A DNA stretch of 64,000 nucleotides. Origin: Antilocapra americana. Its lineage: Eukaryota > Chordata > Mammalia > Artiodactyla > Antilocapridae. Both the position numbers and the translations under genes were made by a program. Positions 24,924-36,985 of the stretch are shown piece after piece; position 1 is the first letter of the stretch; the number at the start of each line of letters is the position of its first letter. The notes beneath the pieces were generated by a model that ran no database searches, was not told where the DNA came from, and was given only the letters and a program-made list of their open reading frames with translations. The stretch covers positions 703,309 to 767,308 of the forward strand of contig ML660774.1 of NCBI GenBank assembly GCA_007570785.1, read 5' to 3'.

Positions 24924-26018
24924 ATATTTTTTTAAATTTCTTTATTGTGTTGGTTTTGCCATACATTGACATGAAACCACCATGGGTATACATATGCTCC
25001 CCCTCCAGAACGCCCTCCCACCTCCCTCCCGATTCCCTCCCCCTGGATCATCCCAGTGCACCAGCCCCGAGCATCAACCCTGGGCTGGAGATTGATTTCA
25101 CACATGATAATTAACATGTTTAAACGCCATTCTCCCATATCATCCCACCCTTGCCATCTTTCACAGAGTCCACGAGACTGTTCTATACATCTGCGTTCCT
25201 TTTGCTGTCTCACATGCAGGGTTCTCGTTACCATCTTTCTAAATTCCATATATATGCGTTAGTATACTGTATTGTTGTTTTTCTGTCTGGCTTACTTCAC
25301 TCTGGATAATAGGCTCCAGTTCCGTCCACCTGAGTAGAACTGATTCAAGTGAATTTTTTTTTAATGCTGAGTAATATTCCATTGTGTATATGTACCACAG
25401 CTTTCTTATCCATTCATCAGTTGATGGGCATCTAGGTTGCTTCCATGTCCTGGCTATTGTAAACAATGCGGTGATGAACATTGGGGTACATGTGTCTCTT
25501 TCAATTCTGGTTTCCTCGGTGTGTATGCCCAGCAGTGGCATTGCTGGGTCATATGGTAGTTCTATTTTCAGTTTTTTAAGGATTCTCCACACTGTTTTCC
25601 ATAGTGGCTGTACTAGTTTGCATTCCCACCAACAGTGTAAGAGGGTTCCCTTTTCTCCACATCCTCTCCAGCATTTATTGCTTGTAGACTTTTGGATGGC
25701 AGCCATTCTGACTGGTGTAAAGTGGTACCTCATTGTGGTTTTGATTTGCATTTCTCTGATAATGAGTGATGTGGAGCATCTTTTCATGTGTTTGTTAGCC
25801 ATTTTTATGTCTTCTTTGGAGAAATGTCTGTTAAGTTCTTTGGCCCACTTTTTGATTGGGTTGTTTATTTTTCTAGAATGGAGCTGCAGGAGTTGCTTGT
25901 ATATTTTTGAGATCGTTTGTCCGTTGCTTCATTGGCTATTATTTTCTCCCATTCTGAAGGCTGCCTTTTCACCTTGCTTATAGTTTCCTTTGTTGTGCAG
26001 CATTATGCTTTTTTTAGA
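24924..26018 (-). mobile_element. 5'-truncated L1 (ruminant L1 3' end)
   Basis: The minus strand carries the last part of L1 ORF2 and the 3'UTR, with the A-rich tail at about 24924. The sequence is better preserved than the copy at 4290-5885, so it is likely younger. No target duplication was recognised. Confidence 0.93.
25239..25802 (-). pseudogene. L1 ORF2 C-terminal remnant
   Basis: A 187-codon open stretch encodes the C-terminal domain of L1 ORF2p, including the Cys/His cluster [18 protein letters not shown] (CX3CX7HX4C) and the [11 protein letters not shown] and YYSALKKN landmarks of this protein. Intact ORF2p is about 1270 aa with endonuclease and reverse transcriptase upstream; both are missing here, so this cannot mobilise. 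The apparent Met start is just the first in-frame Met after truncation. Confidence 0.9.
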
Positions 26019-26139
26019 CCTAAAACCACCATATTTAGGAAGAAAAGCTATAAATGATGTAGGATTAAATTGATTCTCTTATTTAGTGTTCTTCTGTCTT
26101 CTTCTCTTTCTTCCTTATCTTTAAGCGCATGATTTAGGG
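26019..26139. other. Start of an interval free of young ruminant repeats
   Basis: From here to 33934 no Bov-tA, Bov-A2 or BovB copy is seen; only older MIR and L1 remnants are recognisable. Confidence 0.5.
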
Positions 26140-26345
26140 GGAGATCATGAATTTGGGATCAGATATATCTCAGTTCATATCCCAGTTTTCCTACTTACTC
26201 ATTTATCTCCAAATCACTCTTAATAACCATCCTCAGTCTTACAGTTTTATTATGTCTAAATGTTTCATAACAATAATAATAATGTTTTCATAATAATATC
26301 GCCTGGGCTGTTCTGAAGATTAAATGCTCAGTGTGTTCCATAACT
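26140..26345 (-). mobile_element. MIR SINE
   Basis: The plus strand shows the reverse of the MIR consensus: gttcatatcccag, a cctacttactc box, the imperfect ataacaataataataatg core and ctgaagattaaatgctcagtg. Confidence 0.65.
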
Positions 26346-28789
26346 GCATGTCATTATCCTCATGCATTTTCTTGGCACTGATTATTGTTGAAAAATTCTA
26401 AAAACAACTCTACTCTTAGGAAGTTCTATTCAAATTCTTCCTTGATGGGTAGTATAGGTTTTGCCTGTAAAGATGTGAAGGGCCAAATATTAAAATTGTT
26501 CCAATAAATATATATTTGGCAAGAATGGGGCGAGGTGCTAGAAATGGCAGGTGGAGAGTGTCTCCTAATTTGAGACAGCAGTGATGCTGACATCAGAGAA
26601 ACTGAGGTCAGCTAACCCATGATCCACCATTAAGTTCACCCTTCTAGGAATTCCAAATTTATAAAGAAAATATTGAGGAGAATAGTCTTTGGAACTGAAC
26701 AACTGGAATGTAAATATGTCAGAGAAAGGCATGACATTCTACTGCTGAGACCCCAAAGCAGGCAAGAACCTTTCAGAATCTTGACTGTGCAGTTTTTACT
26801 TGGTTCTTTGCAGTACACCAGTAACAGATTTTAAGGGGGGAAAAATCCCTTTTAACTAAGTTTAAGTTAGCAGTTAGTAAGATTCAGTTTCTGTTGCTTG
26901 TTGAATAACATCCTTTTGAAAACATCTCTCTCCTCATCATTCTTCTATTTCATTGACACGTTTTCTCTCTTGGTGCTAATCTTTTGGGAAGTTGTACAAG
27001 GTAGAATATCTGTGTTAAAACTGCAGGCTTCAGAGACTTTGACTGGAAGATGCTGTGATTTCCAGCATGAGTGAAGTGCCAGGAGGATGTTGATTACAAT
27101 ATCAGAATCCACAACAGCACACCAACACTATGAATCCACCACTGAAATTCTGAGCAGCCCCTCAATTATTAAAGGTCACCAGGCATCGGTTATTGATATA
27201 AAGTCACTAAAGTAAGGCAGACACCAGATGCTGACAAGCTCCTGTTTGCTTCATTTATCAACCAGACACAGACATTTACTCTCTGCTTGAGTGCTTAGCT
27301 TCCAGGGAGATGTGCACTTCCAGAATGTGTAGATGGGGGACACACGGCATCACCTCCCTGGGCAGCACGCAGCACAGCACTGCACGCAGAGTAAGGCATA
27401 TGCTTCTGCTTCGTGGTTCCCAGTTCATAATTCAAGGCTTTGGCATCATGCAAACGTGTCATGGGACTGTATCCTGTGACAGTGTGTGTGAAATTTAACA
27501 CCATGGCTGTGTATACTTTGAAAGTGGAAGCACAGGGACATGTGATGCACTTTTAAAAACTAATCAAGATGGGTACAAATTGGGAGTTTTGAATCAAAGA
27601 GGACCTTCAATGGGGGCAGTGCACTAAAATAGACCAATTTGAGTGATGTACACAGGAATGACGACACTGGTATTATTTTCAATAATTAATGATAGCAAAA
27701 ATAAGAGGAGAGACAAATTAGGTAAAAACAAATCCACCATTTTTTTAAAGAAATATCATAACCCAGTCTTCTTTCAAAAACTTTCTGCCAGACCGTTCAA
27801 TGAATGGGTTAGTTACAATCTATCGACAAAGGGCAGGGACTAAACACATGGAAGCAGATCCAACACAGCTCACTGATACTGACCGCAGTAAACTCAAATC
27901 CCTAACAAGGAAAATTTTTTACCTACTCTGGCCTTCTCTGCCTCCTGCTGCTGCCTCCAGCCGATCCTGCTGAAACCCTAAGTGACAGGTTTGAAGCTGA
28001 GGTGTCACTGAGAGCTGTCTGATGGTCCTGCTGTCTAAAAATCAAACAGCAAATTGTTTATTATTGTTTTGTTTCGGGCGTACTTTTGGTAGGGGTTGGA
28101 AACGGCAGGACGTGTCAAAGAATAATGATATGTAGCCTTCAGGATGAGAGAACCTGAGCATCAGTGCTCTCTGTCTAGGACCTAAGAAGAGAGGAGCCAG
28201 CAACTGCCCCTTTGCTGCTCGTTAGTGTGTGTGATCCTCACCCCTGAGTCCCCATCGGTCTGGAGCCTGCACAAAGCTTCTCAGCAGGGACCTCTTTTGG
28301 TCTGGCAGCGAGGATGACCCTTTCATCAAGACAGTTTGCTTTTTCTGTGCCCCAAAGAATCTCTGCTAGTATTAAGACAGATGCAAAGACTCAGAATCTG
28401 ATTTTACCAAAGTTTTAGAAAAGCTACGGATCAGAACCCAGTCTTATAACCCCTCCAAAGTAGATGATGCAGAGCTTAGTGGCTGGTAAGATTGCTGAGA
28501 TGCTTTTATTCTACATTAATGAACTGGTCTGAAACATTTCTAATGAAGGGACAGAAAGTATGAAGTTCTAAAATGTATGATAGAAAAAATACAATGAGAT
28601 TTTTCACTCTCCTTAAATAGCCAATCTTTTAACATAGTCATTGCTTATTCAATGTAAATATAGCATATACTTGCCATATTTGTTCAGAAACAGTAAAATC
28701 GTGTATCTTTTGCATTTTTGATTTCTGAGACTCTCTTCGGCACTACCATTTGGAGTAAAGACAATTAAGACTGCATGTACTGTTTGTGG
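26346..28789. other. Unassigned intron 1 sequence
   Basis: Unique-looking DNA of mixed composition. No gene; open frames of 60-70 codons (26636-26818, 27295-27504, 27643-27843) show no recognised domain. Confidence 0.55.
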
Positions 28790-28990
28790 TCTAGTATGCA
28801 CTTTCATGTCAACTGTCTAAAGTGATTCTTACAACAGACTCCTGAGAGAAGCAAGAGTATTATTGTCACCAGTTTCCTGATGAACTTAGAGCAAAGAGGT
28901 ATTGAACATTAATGGGGCTCAAATAAGAGAGCAATTAGGCAGAATTCCAAGTCAGTTCTGCTTTCTTAAAATCCAAATTCTTTCCAATGT
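28790..28990 (+). mobile_element. MIR SINE
   Basis: The plus strand follows the MIR order: gtgattcttacaaca, attattgtcaccagtttcctgatgaac, ttagagcaaagag, attccaagtcagttctgctt. The copy is diverged but covers most of the consensus. Confidence 0.65.
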
Positions 28991-31900
28991 TCAAAAGACA
29001 GTCTTTACCACCACAGACATATTTGGGAACTGATCTGGTTTTTGAAATGAGGGCCAAATTCCCTTTGCTCAGGCAGCCATATGTTAGATTGGGTAGCATG
29101 TGATTCTCCCACTGCTGCTGGAGTAAATCACTGCTCGCTTTAGTGCCTGTTCTACACCGTTTCCCAGAGTTCCCCAATGGAGGTAAATCCCAGAAGCTCA
29201 GAGGGGTAGCTTCCTTGATAAAGGGCCATTTATTGGACCCTCTCCTATCCTGTCTCTTCTTATCATTTCCTTATCAGTGTGCCTAGGGATGATCTCCCAA
29301 ATAAACTCCTTGCCTCAAATCCCCATCTCAAAGTCTACTTTTCTGGAAGCCCACATTAAGACAGTTAGAAATAATGTGATTCCATGGATACACAGAGTCA
29401 TAGTCATGTAACTATGAAAAATCCATAAAAGTGAAAGCTGAATTTCCCTGGACATTGTCTGCATTTCATAAATCTGAAATTATGTGTTCTACGTCTTGGC
29501 ACTATCACACGGCCATTACTAGAAGAGACCCTGGGTCTTCCAGGTATTAGTCTTGACTGGCATCGTCTGGGTGCTGTCCCAACCTTTGTAAGCTCATCCC
29601 ACAGTTGTCCAAATCCGGTGACAGGAGAGCCAAGATAACTCATGTTCAAATTCATTGTTACTGAACTATATTTTAAATTCACTAGAAGTATTTCCTACTG
29701 AAATGATTAAGAGGCTTTCTGAAATGCTAAGAAACTCCCTCTTAAGGACAATTTTCAATGTTATGAAAATTATCCACCTTTCAGAAAGAGAAGACCAGTT
29801 CATAGTTTAGAACTGAGCTGCAAAAATTTATAAATACAGAAAAGCTAAAATAATGTCCCATCAAAGTAAAAACTCAATTAACTATGTTTTTTGAATTTTA
29901 GAACTGTCAGGATAACTATTTCTCAATTTATACTTAGATACTAAATTTAATAGGCTTGTTTTTGGAAAGATTTATTACATCTGGTATTTTGGGGGTTGAG
30001 CCAATTCACTTAGTAGAGTAAGGGAATAAAAGATATTTGTGGAAAAATCTAACTATTAGGAAATTTTATTTTAAAATGAGTGAAACATTTGAAACAGTTT
30101 ATACACATTTTTACACTATAATCTTATATACAACATATATAGATGATGAGTTGAATACATATTTTTAACTCCATTCCTCTAAGATTCTCACTGAATGTAA
30201 ATATATAGTGGGAGTTTTAATTGCATAAAACAAGAGACAGAAGCTGAAAGAATTTAAAGCTCTTACAGCTATGTTCTTGGGCCTAAAACATTCTGTTTAA
30301 CAGGAACTCATATATAGTCTAACAAAACCCACCTCAACTTCCATTATGGGTTAATTTTTATTCATTTATAGGTTGGAGATTAGAGAAAATGATCAGCTGT
30401 GAAATTACAAAACAGCTTCAAAAAATTCACTTTGAAAATTAGAATAAATGACTTTTTTATAAAGCTATACAACACAGGAGAGTATTTCAAAATACCACAG
30501 TCTCCACAAAAAGGGCCCAAAAAACCATTCATAAGAGGAAAGCTGAAATTAAGATAATTACTGAAATGCTTAATTCAAAATCACTAAAGAGGCATTTTGT
30601 AGGGAAAAAAAATCAGTGAAATAAAAATAATCCTTGCAAAGTCTTTCAGAATTCAGAGGAAAATGGTGAGATTATAAAAATAAGAAAAAAAATAGAAATA
30701 TTAAAAACAATTCTAGGAGAATTGGGAATTCCATAGAAAAAGAGGAGCTAGAGAATAGGCATCACTTGAGGAACTAATATTAAAGGTAATAATAATATCA
30801 TAAACAAAACATTTAAGTAGAAATGAGGTAATGCAGTCATTAAAATTTATTCTTAAGGAATAGTTCAGGATATGAACTATAGTGAATATTATACTTTAAA
30901 TGTGGGCTATGAAATAATATTTTAAGCATAAGTTCATTTTCTTTGAACAGAATATGTAGGCTCTAATGGTAATGTTACAGGTAATTATTTTAATATATTT
31001 CTGCTTTTAAAAAATTATCTACAAAGACCTTATGTATTTTCTATATTTAGGAAAACAATTTAAAGTGAAGGCTATTTTTAATTGAATTATATGCTGACAT
31101 TTCAACTAGGTTACTAAGTACTGGGCTTTTCTCCAATAGCTACTTCCAAAGGGTAAAAACATTCTCCAGACAAAACCATCTTTTAATGCTTGGTAGGATT
31201 AATCTGACTAACACTAGCTAAACTGTCTTCTGATGATTTTAGGCTACACTTCCTATACATTTTAAATAAACATTTATAAGCCAACACAATTTTGAAGGGT
31301 ATTCAGAGTAGTGGGTCAGAAGGAGCTGTAACAAGAATTCCACTCTATAGCAAGTTTTACTGTGTCCTTTTCTTATCCAGCACTTGAAAACAAGTCTACT
31401 CTGGAAGTTTTTTCATATAACCTAAAGTTTCTGGATGAACATGAAATGAAAGAAAGAGTCCTTTCTCTGTACAACATTTTCCCCATGCATGAGCTTTCAA
31501 AAAGTCCTCTTTATTACCCAGAAACATGCCATTCATTAATAATCTGCTGATTCCAAAACAAAGAATTATATTTTAAAGCATTGAACGAATGCCACATTGA
31601 GGCAGCTGCGAGCAGCATCCATCTTGGCTGAGTTGTCATTTAAGCGTAATATTACTCACAGGACCAGGATCAGTACCAATAGTTTGCATATGGCAAAAAT
31701 CACTCAAGGTCAGAATAAACAAGGTTGGAATCCTCTAAGTCCAGCCCAGTGAGCAAGGTCAGGGATCCTAGGAATATAGGATGATTTGTTCCCTTAAGTG
31801 AAAGTATCCTGCTATTGATCTAACAAAAGCAAATGACAATTAAAAACAATAAAGAAAGAAGTGTTATGATTACTGACCTATGGAATTGTCCTATAATTGC

Positions 31901-33169
31901 TGAAAATGAATGCAATTGATAAGCAAACATATTTACCTCTTCTTGTTATACCTCTTCCCTCAATATCAGTGGCCATTCTAGTGTAAGTATCTCTAATCTA
32001 CTGTCAGTGAATACGATTGACATCATATAACTCTTCAGTAACAGATGCTTATGTTAGTTTTCTGGGAAACAAATATACAGTTTCTACATGTGTTAACTAA
32101 TGAAATGAAAAAGCAACCTCCAGAACTCTCATAGACTTATGAAGATTTCAGGAACAATCAAGGACAATAATGACAATTGCTGTGTGCATGCATGCACTCT
32201 CTGCCTGGGTCAATCAGCTCCCCCATGAACATTATATGCAGCATATGTACCAGCAGACAAACAAACATATACTTAGCACCAATGTTACTTATATAGCATA
32301 GGACACAAAAGGAAGAACTTGCAGGCTCCTCTCAGGCAGATGAAAAGATGAAGCAGAAGGGCATGGAGTATAAAATGAGATGACTGTGGGTGCTAGAATT
32401 CAGGCCGAATTGGAAGAAATCATTGCCTGGGAAGAAAACCTGGTCAGAGGAAGATACAGTTGAGAAGGTGATAGGGAGTAGACTCAGCTGTCTCTGACCT
32501 GTTTATCAGTTTTATTTAGCATAAATTTATTCACCACAATTAAGCCATCTCCCATATTTCCCGTGCATTTGGGCCAAACAAGCACAGAGAGGAAGTAAAA
32601 TGATCTTCTATTTCACACTGTGTCTATGATCAAAGATACTCAAAGCTGTGCAGTTGGCATCTGCACACCACAGTTGATGTCAGAGGCAGACTGAGTCTTA
32701 AAGTCAGCAGATCATTGGAACAATCCTAAAACCTCTTATAAGGTGGTTATTTATGTTTCTGACAGTTTGGTAGAACAGATACTTTCTGAAAAGATCCATC
32801 CATCTTTCTATCTACCTATCCTTACATACATGCACACACATATATATGTGTGCATGTATGTGTCTCCTTAAATAGCGAAGATCTAGTAAGAAAGTGAGTG
32901 TTTTTAGGAAGCAAAAATTGAATTAAAGAGGAAATCAGAGACTACGTAAGCACGCAAGTCGTACTCATCTTGGGCAACAAATTATGTCCATTGTTTTCCA
33001 ATTTAGTCTCACAAAAATCTTACTAAAAAGGACTGATTTTTTTAATTACATATGATAAAATTACACTTTCAATGGGTAAACATCTCAAACACAGTAAGTG
33101 GAATTTAAAACATATCAAAAACCTTGTTCCCTTTGTCATTAAGCCATACTAACCTCACAATAATTATCA
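28991..33169. other. Unassigned intron 1 sequence, mostly AT-rich
   Basis: About 4.2 kb without a nameable element. It contains a 15-bp inverted repeat around an AT core (32824-32861). The stretch 29270-29370 resembles the end of an old interspersed repeat, but I cannot name it. No gene is supported. Confidence 0.55.
32824..32861. repeat. Inverted repeat, 15-bp arms
   Basis: The arm at 32824-32838 (acatacatgcacaca) is the exact reverse complement of 32847-32861, with an 8-bp AT-rich centre. It is an imperfect CA/TG-type microsatellite that has become palindromic. Confidence 0.85.
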
Positions 33170-34655
33170 AGATGGCTTACTGAGTGAATTCCACTTCTAA
33201 CCATGGTGGAACAGCTTGTGATAAAACAACACTCCTGTTGAAAACTAGAAAATGTGAGACAAAATTAAAAACTACATACACCTACTTGAAGATAAAACTG
33301 TGAAGGCACTCGGGCTTTAGTGGCCAAGATCTTCAAAGGGGGGAAAAAATAGCTGAGAGAGGTAAATTGACATTTAAGGGCTACTTTCCTCCCTCAGGGA
33401 ACATGTAATCCATGAATGGGAAAAAGTTTGAGAATCCAGGCAAAGAACAAAGATGTTACCAAAAGAAAAAAGTGAGACCTGTGGCATTCTGTCTGTCTGG
33501 CACACTATCTACTCTGACTAGAGAGACAGAACGGCGATGTTTGAGGCTGCAGAGGTAGTCAGGACTTGAGGGGCTCAGATCCTGGAGACAAGGTGAGATA
33601 AGAGACCTAAGTCTGAAACTTATGGTTTTGCTCTTGAGGCACTGGTTCAATTTTCAAACTGCCCAGGGAAGCAAAGTAGCCATGTAAAAATCTGAAAAGA
33701 ACAAGAATGTTTTCATCAGTCTCACTGTGCTGAGGAAACCAAAATCGAAGCTTAGGACTTGGCCAGGAAGAGGGAGTGCATAAACCCATTGGCTCGCATG
33801 TGGTTCTTCTGCACACCAGCTCCCTGGGACGTGGGGAAACTGGAGCAGAACGACCCCTGCAAAGACTAGAGATGAGCCTCCAGCCATGTCCCACTCTGAC
33901 TGGAGTCATCTGTCCCTAATCCACCTGATGACCAGTGAAGTCAAGGGAAACATCGCTCAGTCGTGTCCGACTCTTGGGGAACCCATGGACTGTACAGTCC
34001 ATGGAACTCTCCAGGCCAGAAAACTAGAGTGGGTAGCCTTTCCCTTCTCCAGGGAGGTCTTCCCAACCCAGGGATCGAACCCACGTCTCCCACATTGCAG
34101 GCAGATTCTTTACCAGCTGAGCCACAAGGGAAGCCCACTTGATGGTCAGAGGATGCAGTAAACCCTCTGTGGGAAAAACAACACAATTTCCTGACAGTTA
34201 AAACTTTTCATATACAATATGAGACACTCAGTAAAAACTTCAACCATACTACAGTAAGACTAAGAGGAAAGAAACCTAGAAAAATAAAAGACAGTACAAA
34301 TTAAAACACAGATAAGCCAGATAGTGAAACAGGTACTGTAAAACATGGTGACTAGTATGCTTAAGAAAATAGAACACAAGATGAAGCATGTTATCAAAGA
34401 AACCAAGTTTACTTAAAAAACTGAAATTTGAGAGTCATAACTAAAAGTGGATCTCAACAGATTGGATTGATAGTCTTAGGGGAAAAGAGACGATTAGTGA
34501 ACTGGAATGTAGATCAGCAGAAAACATCCTGAGAAAACTAGAGAAAAAGCACAATGGATACAGACACACAGAACCGGGCACAGAAGGGGACAGCGGAGAG
34601 GACTAACGTATATTCAGCTGGAGGGCAGAAGAAATATTTGAAGAAATAATGGTAT
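33170..34655 (+). mobile_element. Ancient L1, 5' region and start of ORF1/ORF2-type text, split by a Bov-tA
   Basis: The plus strand begins with caagatggcttactgagtga-like 5' text and later shows gacgattagtgaactggaatg...agatcagcagaaaacatcc and ggcagaagaaatatttgaag...aaataatgg, which follow old mammalian L1 ORF1-region order. A Bov-tA at 33935-34137 interrupts it. Coding frames are lost. Recognition is by eye and boundaries are approximate. Confidence 0.5.
33935..34137 (-). mobile_element. Bov-tA SINE inside an older L1
   Basis: The minus-strand copy runs from gggcttcccttgtggctcag to an acttcact end. Flanks cacctgatgaccag and cacttgatggtcag (12 of 14) are the probable target duplication. Confidence 0.9.
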
Positions 34656-35084
34656 TTCTGTCCCAGAAAAGGCTGCAGTCTCAGCTTTCCCCTCACCCCT
34701 GCTTTCTGCCTCTTCAGCAGAACCTCCCCAGGACCCCTTCCTCCGGGTAGGACAGACTTTGTTTCCCTGTGCCTCTCATGTGACTCCTCCTGTGGCCCCA
34801 CACCTGAAGGACCACTGTGTCAACAAACATGGAATGTAGCCTTCTCATCACTGTAAGCTGGCTTTGGCAGTGGGAGGTCAGAGCCATGATGAAAAGAACA
34901 ATGTGTTATTCATATGTAATTAATATGTATTGAGCTAGCAGATAGCACATTAATAAATGGATATTCAGATGAACTTTATTCCATCTGCAGACCTGATTCA
35001 CCAAACCTCAATTAAAGACCCTGAAGGCAAGAGCGGGGATCACACTGATGGATTTAATAATTTTGACAGGCCCCGGATAGAGAA
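34656..35084. other. Unassigned intron 1 sequence
   Basis: About 430 bp of mixed composition between the old L1 and a MIR. I see no gene or element. Confidence 0.55.
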
Positions 35085-35255
35085 CTAATACTTTACCAGT
35101 AGCTAATATGAGGCTAGATGGTATACACTCTTTCCCCTAGTTTATAGGTGAGAAACTGACTCGGAAGTGTTAGGCTCAGACACCTCCTAGTGCAGTTCTA
35201 ATCCAAATCCTATGCGGACCCCAAAGTCTACGCCGGTTTAACTACCCTATGCTCT
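35085..35255 (+). mobile_element. MIR SINE
   Basis: MIR-like order on the plus strand: ggtatacactctttcccctagtttataggtgagaaactga, a ctcagacacctcctagtgcag box and ccaaagtctacg. The copy is diverged. Confidence 0.6.
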
Positions 35256-35525
35256 CTAAAGATAAAATAAAATAGGACAATCAAAGCAGGCATACTATCT
35301 GGGGGAAAAATATGGGCCCTACACTCCCTGGAAATACTGTTTAACAATAACCCTAAATATTGAAAGTTCCAATATTTGTAGATGAATCTTATTCCTCTTC
35401 TCCCATTAAACTGGAAATGATTAGAAATGTTAAAATTAACACCACCAAATTAACTTCTCTTACAGATTTTGATCAGTAGTATTGCTTAAAATTAATATGC
35501 TATTTTTTTTTAAAAAAAAAACTTT

Positions 35526-35765
35526 ATATTAGCAAAAATCTTTTCTAAACACACTTATCAAGTACATTTGGCTGCCCATAAAGTCTCTTTTCAGATTTGA
35601 CAAGTCATCTCCAATGAAAAATGGTAAATCCTAACATGACCAACACTGTTATTGTGGAAACGGTTTAAAATATTAGTCACTAGATTTTCTAAATATATTT
35701 AGCAGTTTTTTGGCTACATATGAAGTCTCTTTTCAAATCTGACAAGTTATTTCCAGTGACCTGAA
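35526..35765. repeat. Degenerate tandem duplication, period about 142 bp
   Basis: The stretch from 35526 (atattagcaaaa...ttttctaaa, then ttggctgcccataaagtctc and gacaagtcatctcca) recurs from 35669 (atattagtcact...ttttctaaa, then ttggctacatatgaagtctc and gacaagttatttcca). Matching segments keep an offset of 142-143 bp. The second unit is incomplete. Identity is roughly 75-80 percent by eye. Confidence 0.8.
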
Positions 35766-36372
35766 CAGGCTATTTCCCCGAGGAAGCAGAATGGAATAAA
35801 GTCTCAAGGCAGACTTTCCAAAAAGAGAATAAAATAGTATCTAATGTATATTCAACGTTGACATTATCTATTTCTATTATCGTGCCCTCTGGCCCACGGC
35901 CCCTGAAAAATAACTGAGCTCCTCTTTTAGCAACAGATGCTCGCTGAGTTGGTTTAAAGTGACCAGGACACAGAGTTCAGTAAAAGCCATGAGCGCTCCC
36001 TGGAGCCAGCACACATGGAGGGCTTTCACACGATGGGCGTCTTCTCCACGGCCCTCCTCCACCCTCAGAGTGGCTGAGGGTGAGGATACCCACTCTTTCA
36101 TGCCCTCTGCCCCAGTGCAACACACTCTCATCTTTCATCCCAATGAAAGTGCAAATAACCAATGAACTTGCAAAACTTACTTCTCTCAAGGAAATTAAAA
36201 AACACACACAAAAAAACAAGAATCAGTGCTTGGAATGAAATAATTAAATTCTAATGTGGACTACTTTGAAACATCAGCAAGTATGATGAGTGCCTCTAAG
36301 GCAGATTAAGAAGAATAATTCAAAACATTACGGATAAATAATCCAGTTGCAGGGGAAGAAGTTTAAAATGTA

Positions 36373-36396
36373 TAAACTGGTTTATAAACCAGTTTA
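36373..36396. repeat. Perfect 24-bp palindrome
   Basis: The sequence centres on a ttta/taaa core with arms taaactggttta and its exact complement. The motif gtataaactggt occurs at 36370-36381 and again at 36400-36411, giving a palindrome bracketed by a direct repeat. Confidence 0.9.
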
Positions 36397-36911
36397 AAAG
36401 TATAAACTGGTCCAATCTTATTAGTGAATCAGATGATGATCTATGGAAACTAAACAAGGTAAATACTCACACTTCAAACATTCTTATGATAGTTGTTTCC
36501 TTCTCTGTTTGAAATGCCTTTTCATGTCAAATTCCTATTACATTTGATACATGGTCTGCTTACTGAAAAAAAAATGTGTTTGACACATACAGAATTACAA
36601 ATTTGGACAGCAAAATCAGTGGAGTGAAATATTAAAGGTAAAGAGAAAATAACAGAGAAATGTGCCCAAGGTTTCCACTAGCATCAGAAATGCACTAAGT
36701 ACGTGCTTAGGAGCTTATGTTTCCTGTTCTCCTTCTCAGTAAATGTGTAAGACACAAGAACGGCAGACAAAAACTAGGGCACACATGAAGATTCTTGTAT
36801 CTGGTCGTGACCCGTGGACACTCCCCCGGGGAGAAGTGACTCCTGTCACTTTCTGAGGACAGCACAGCTGAATCTGTACCGAGTGTTTTATTGATAATGT
36901 GAAGAAATTTT

Positions 36912-36985
36912 AAACTTGCTAATTTTCTCAAGTTTTCCCCTTCTGTTACTACATCTACTTTTGATACAAGAAAATTAGCAAGTTT
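36912..36985. repeat. Hairpin with perfect 17-bp arms
   Basis: aaacttgctaattttct at 36912-36928 is the exact reverse complement of 36969-36985. The loop is 40 nt. No transposon family is recognised around it. Confidence 0.9.

Noticed and set aside
25384..25983. 199-codon plus-strand ORF with hydrophobic stretches
   Set aside because: It is the antisense of L1 ORF2, not a membrane protein gene.
29270..29370. Possible end of an interspersed repeat
   Set aside because: The text felt familiar, but I could not name the family with confidence.
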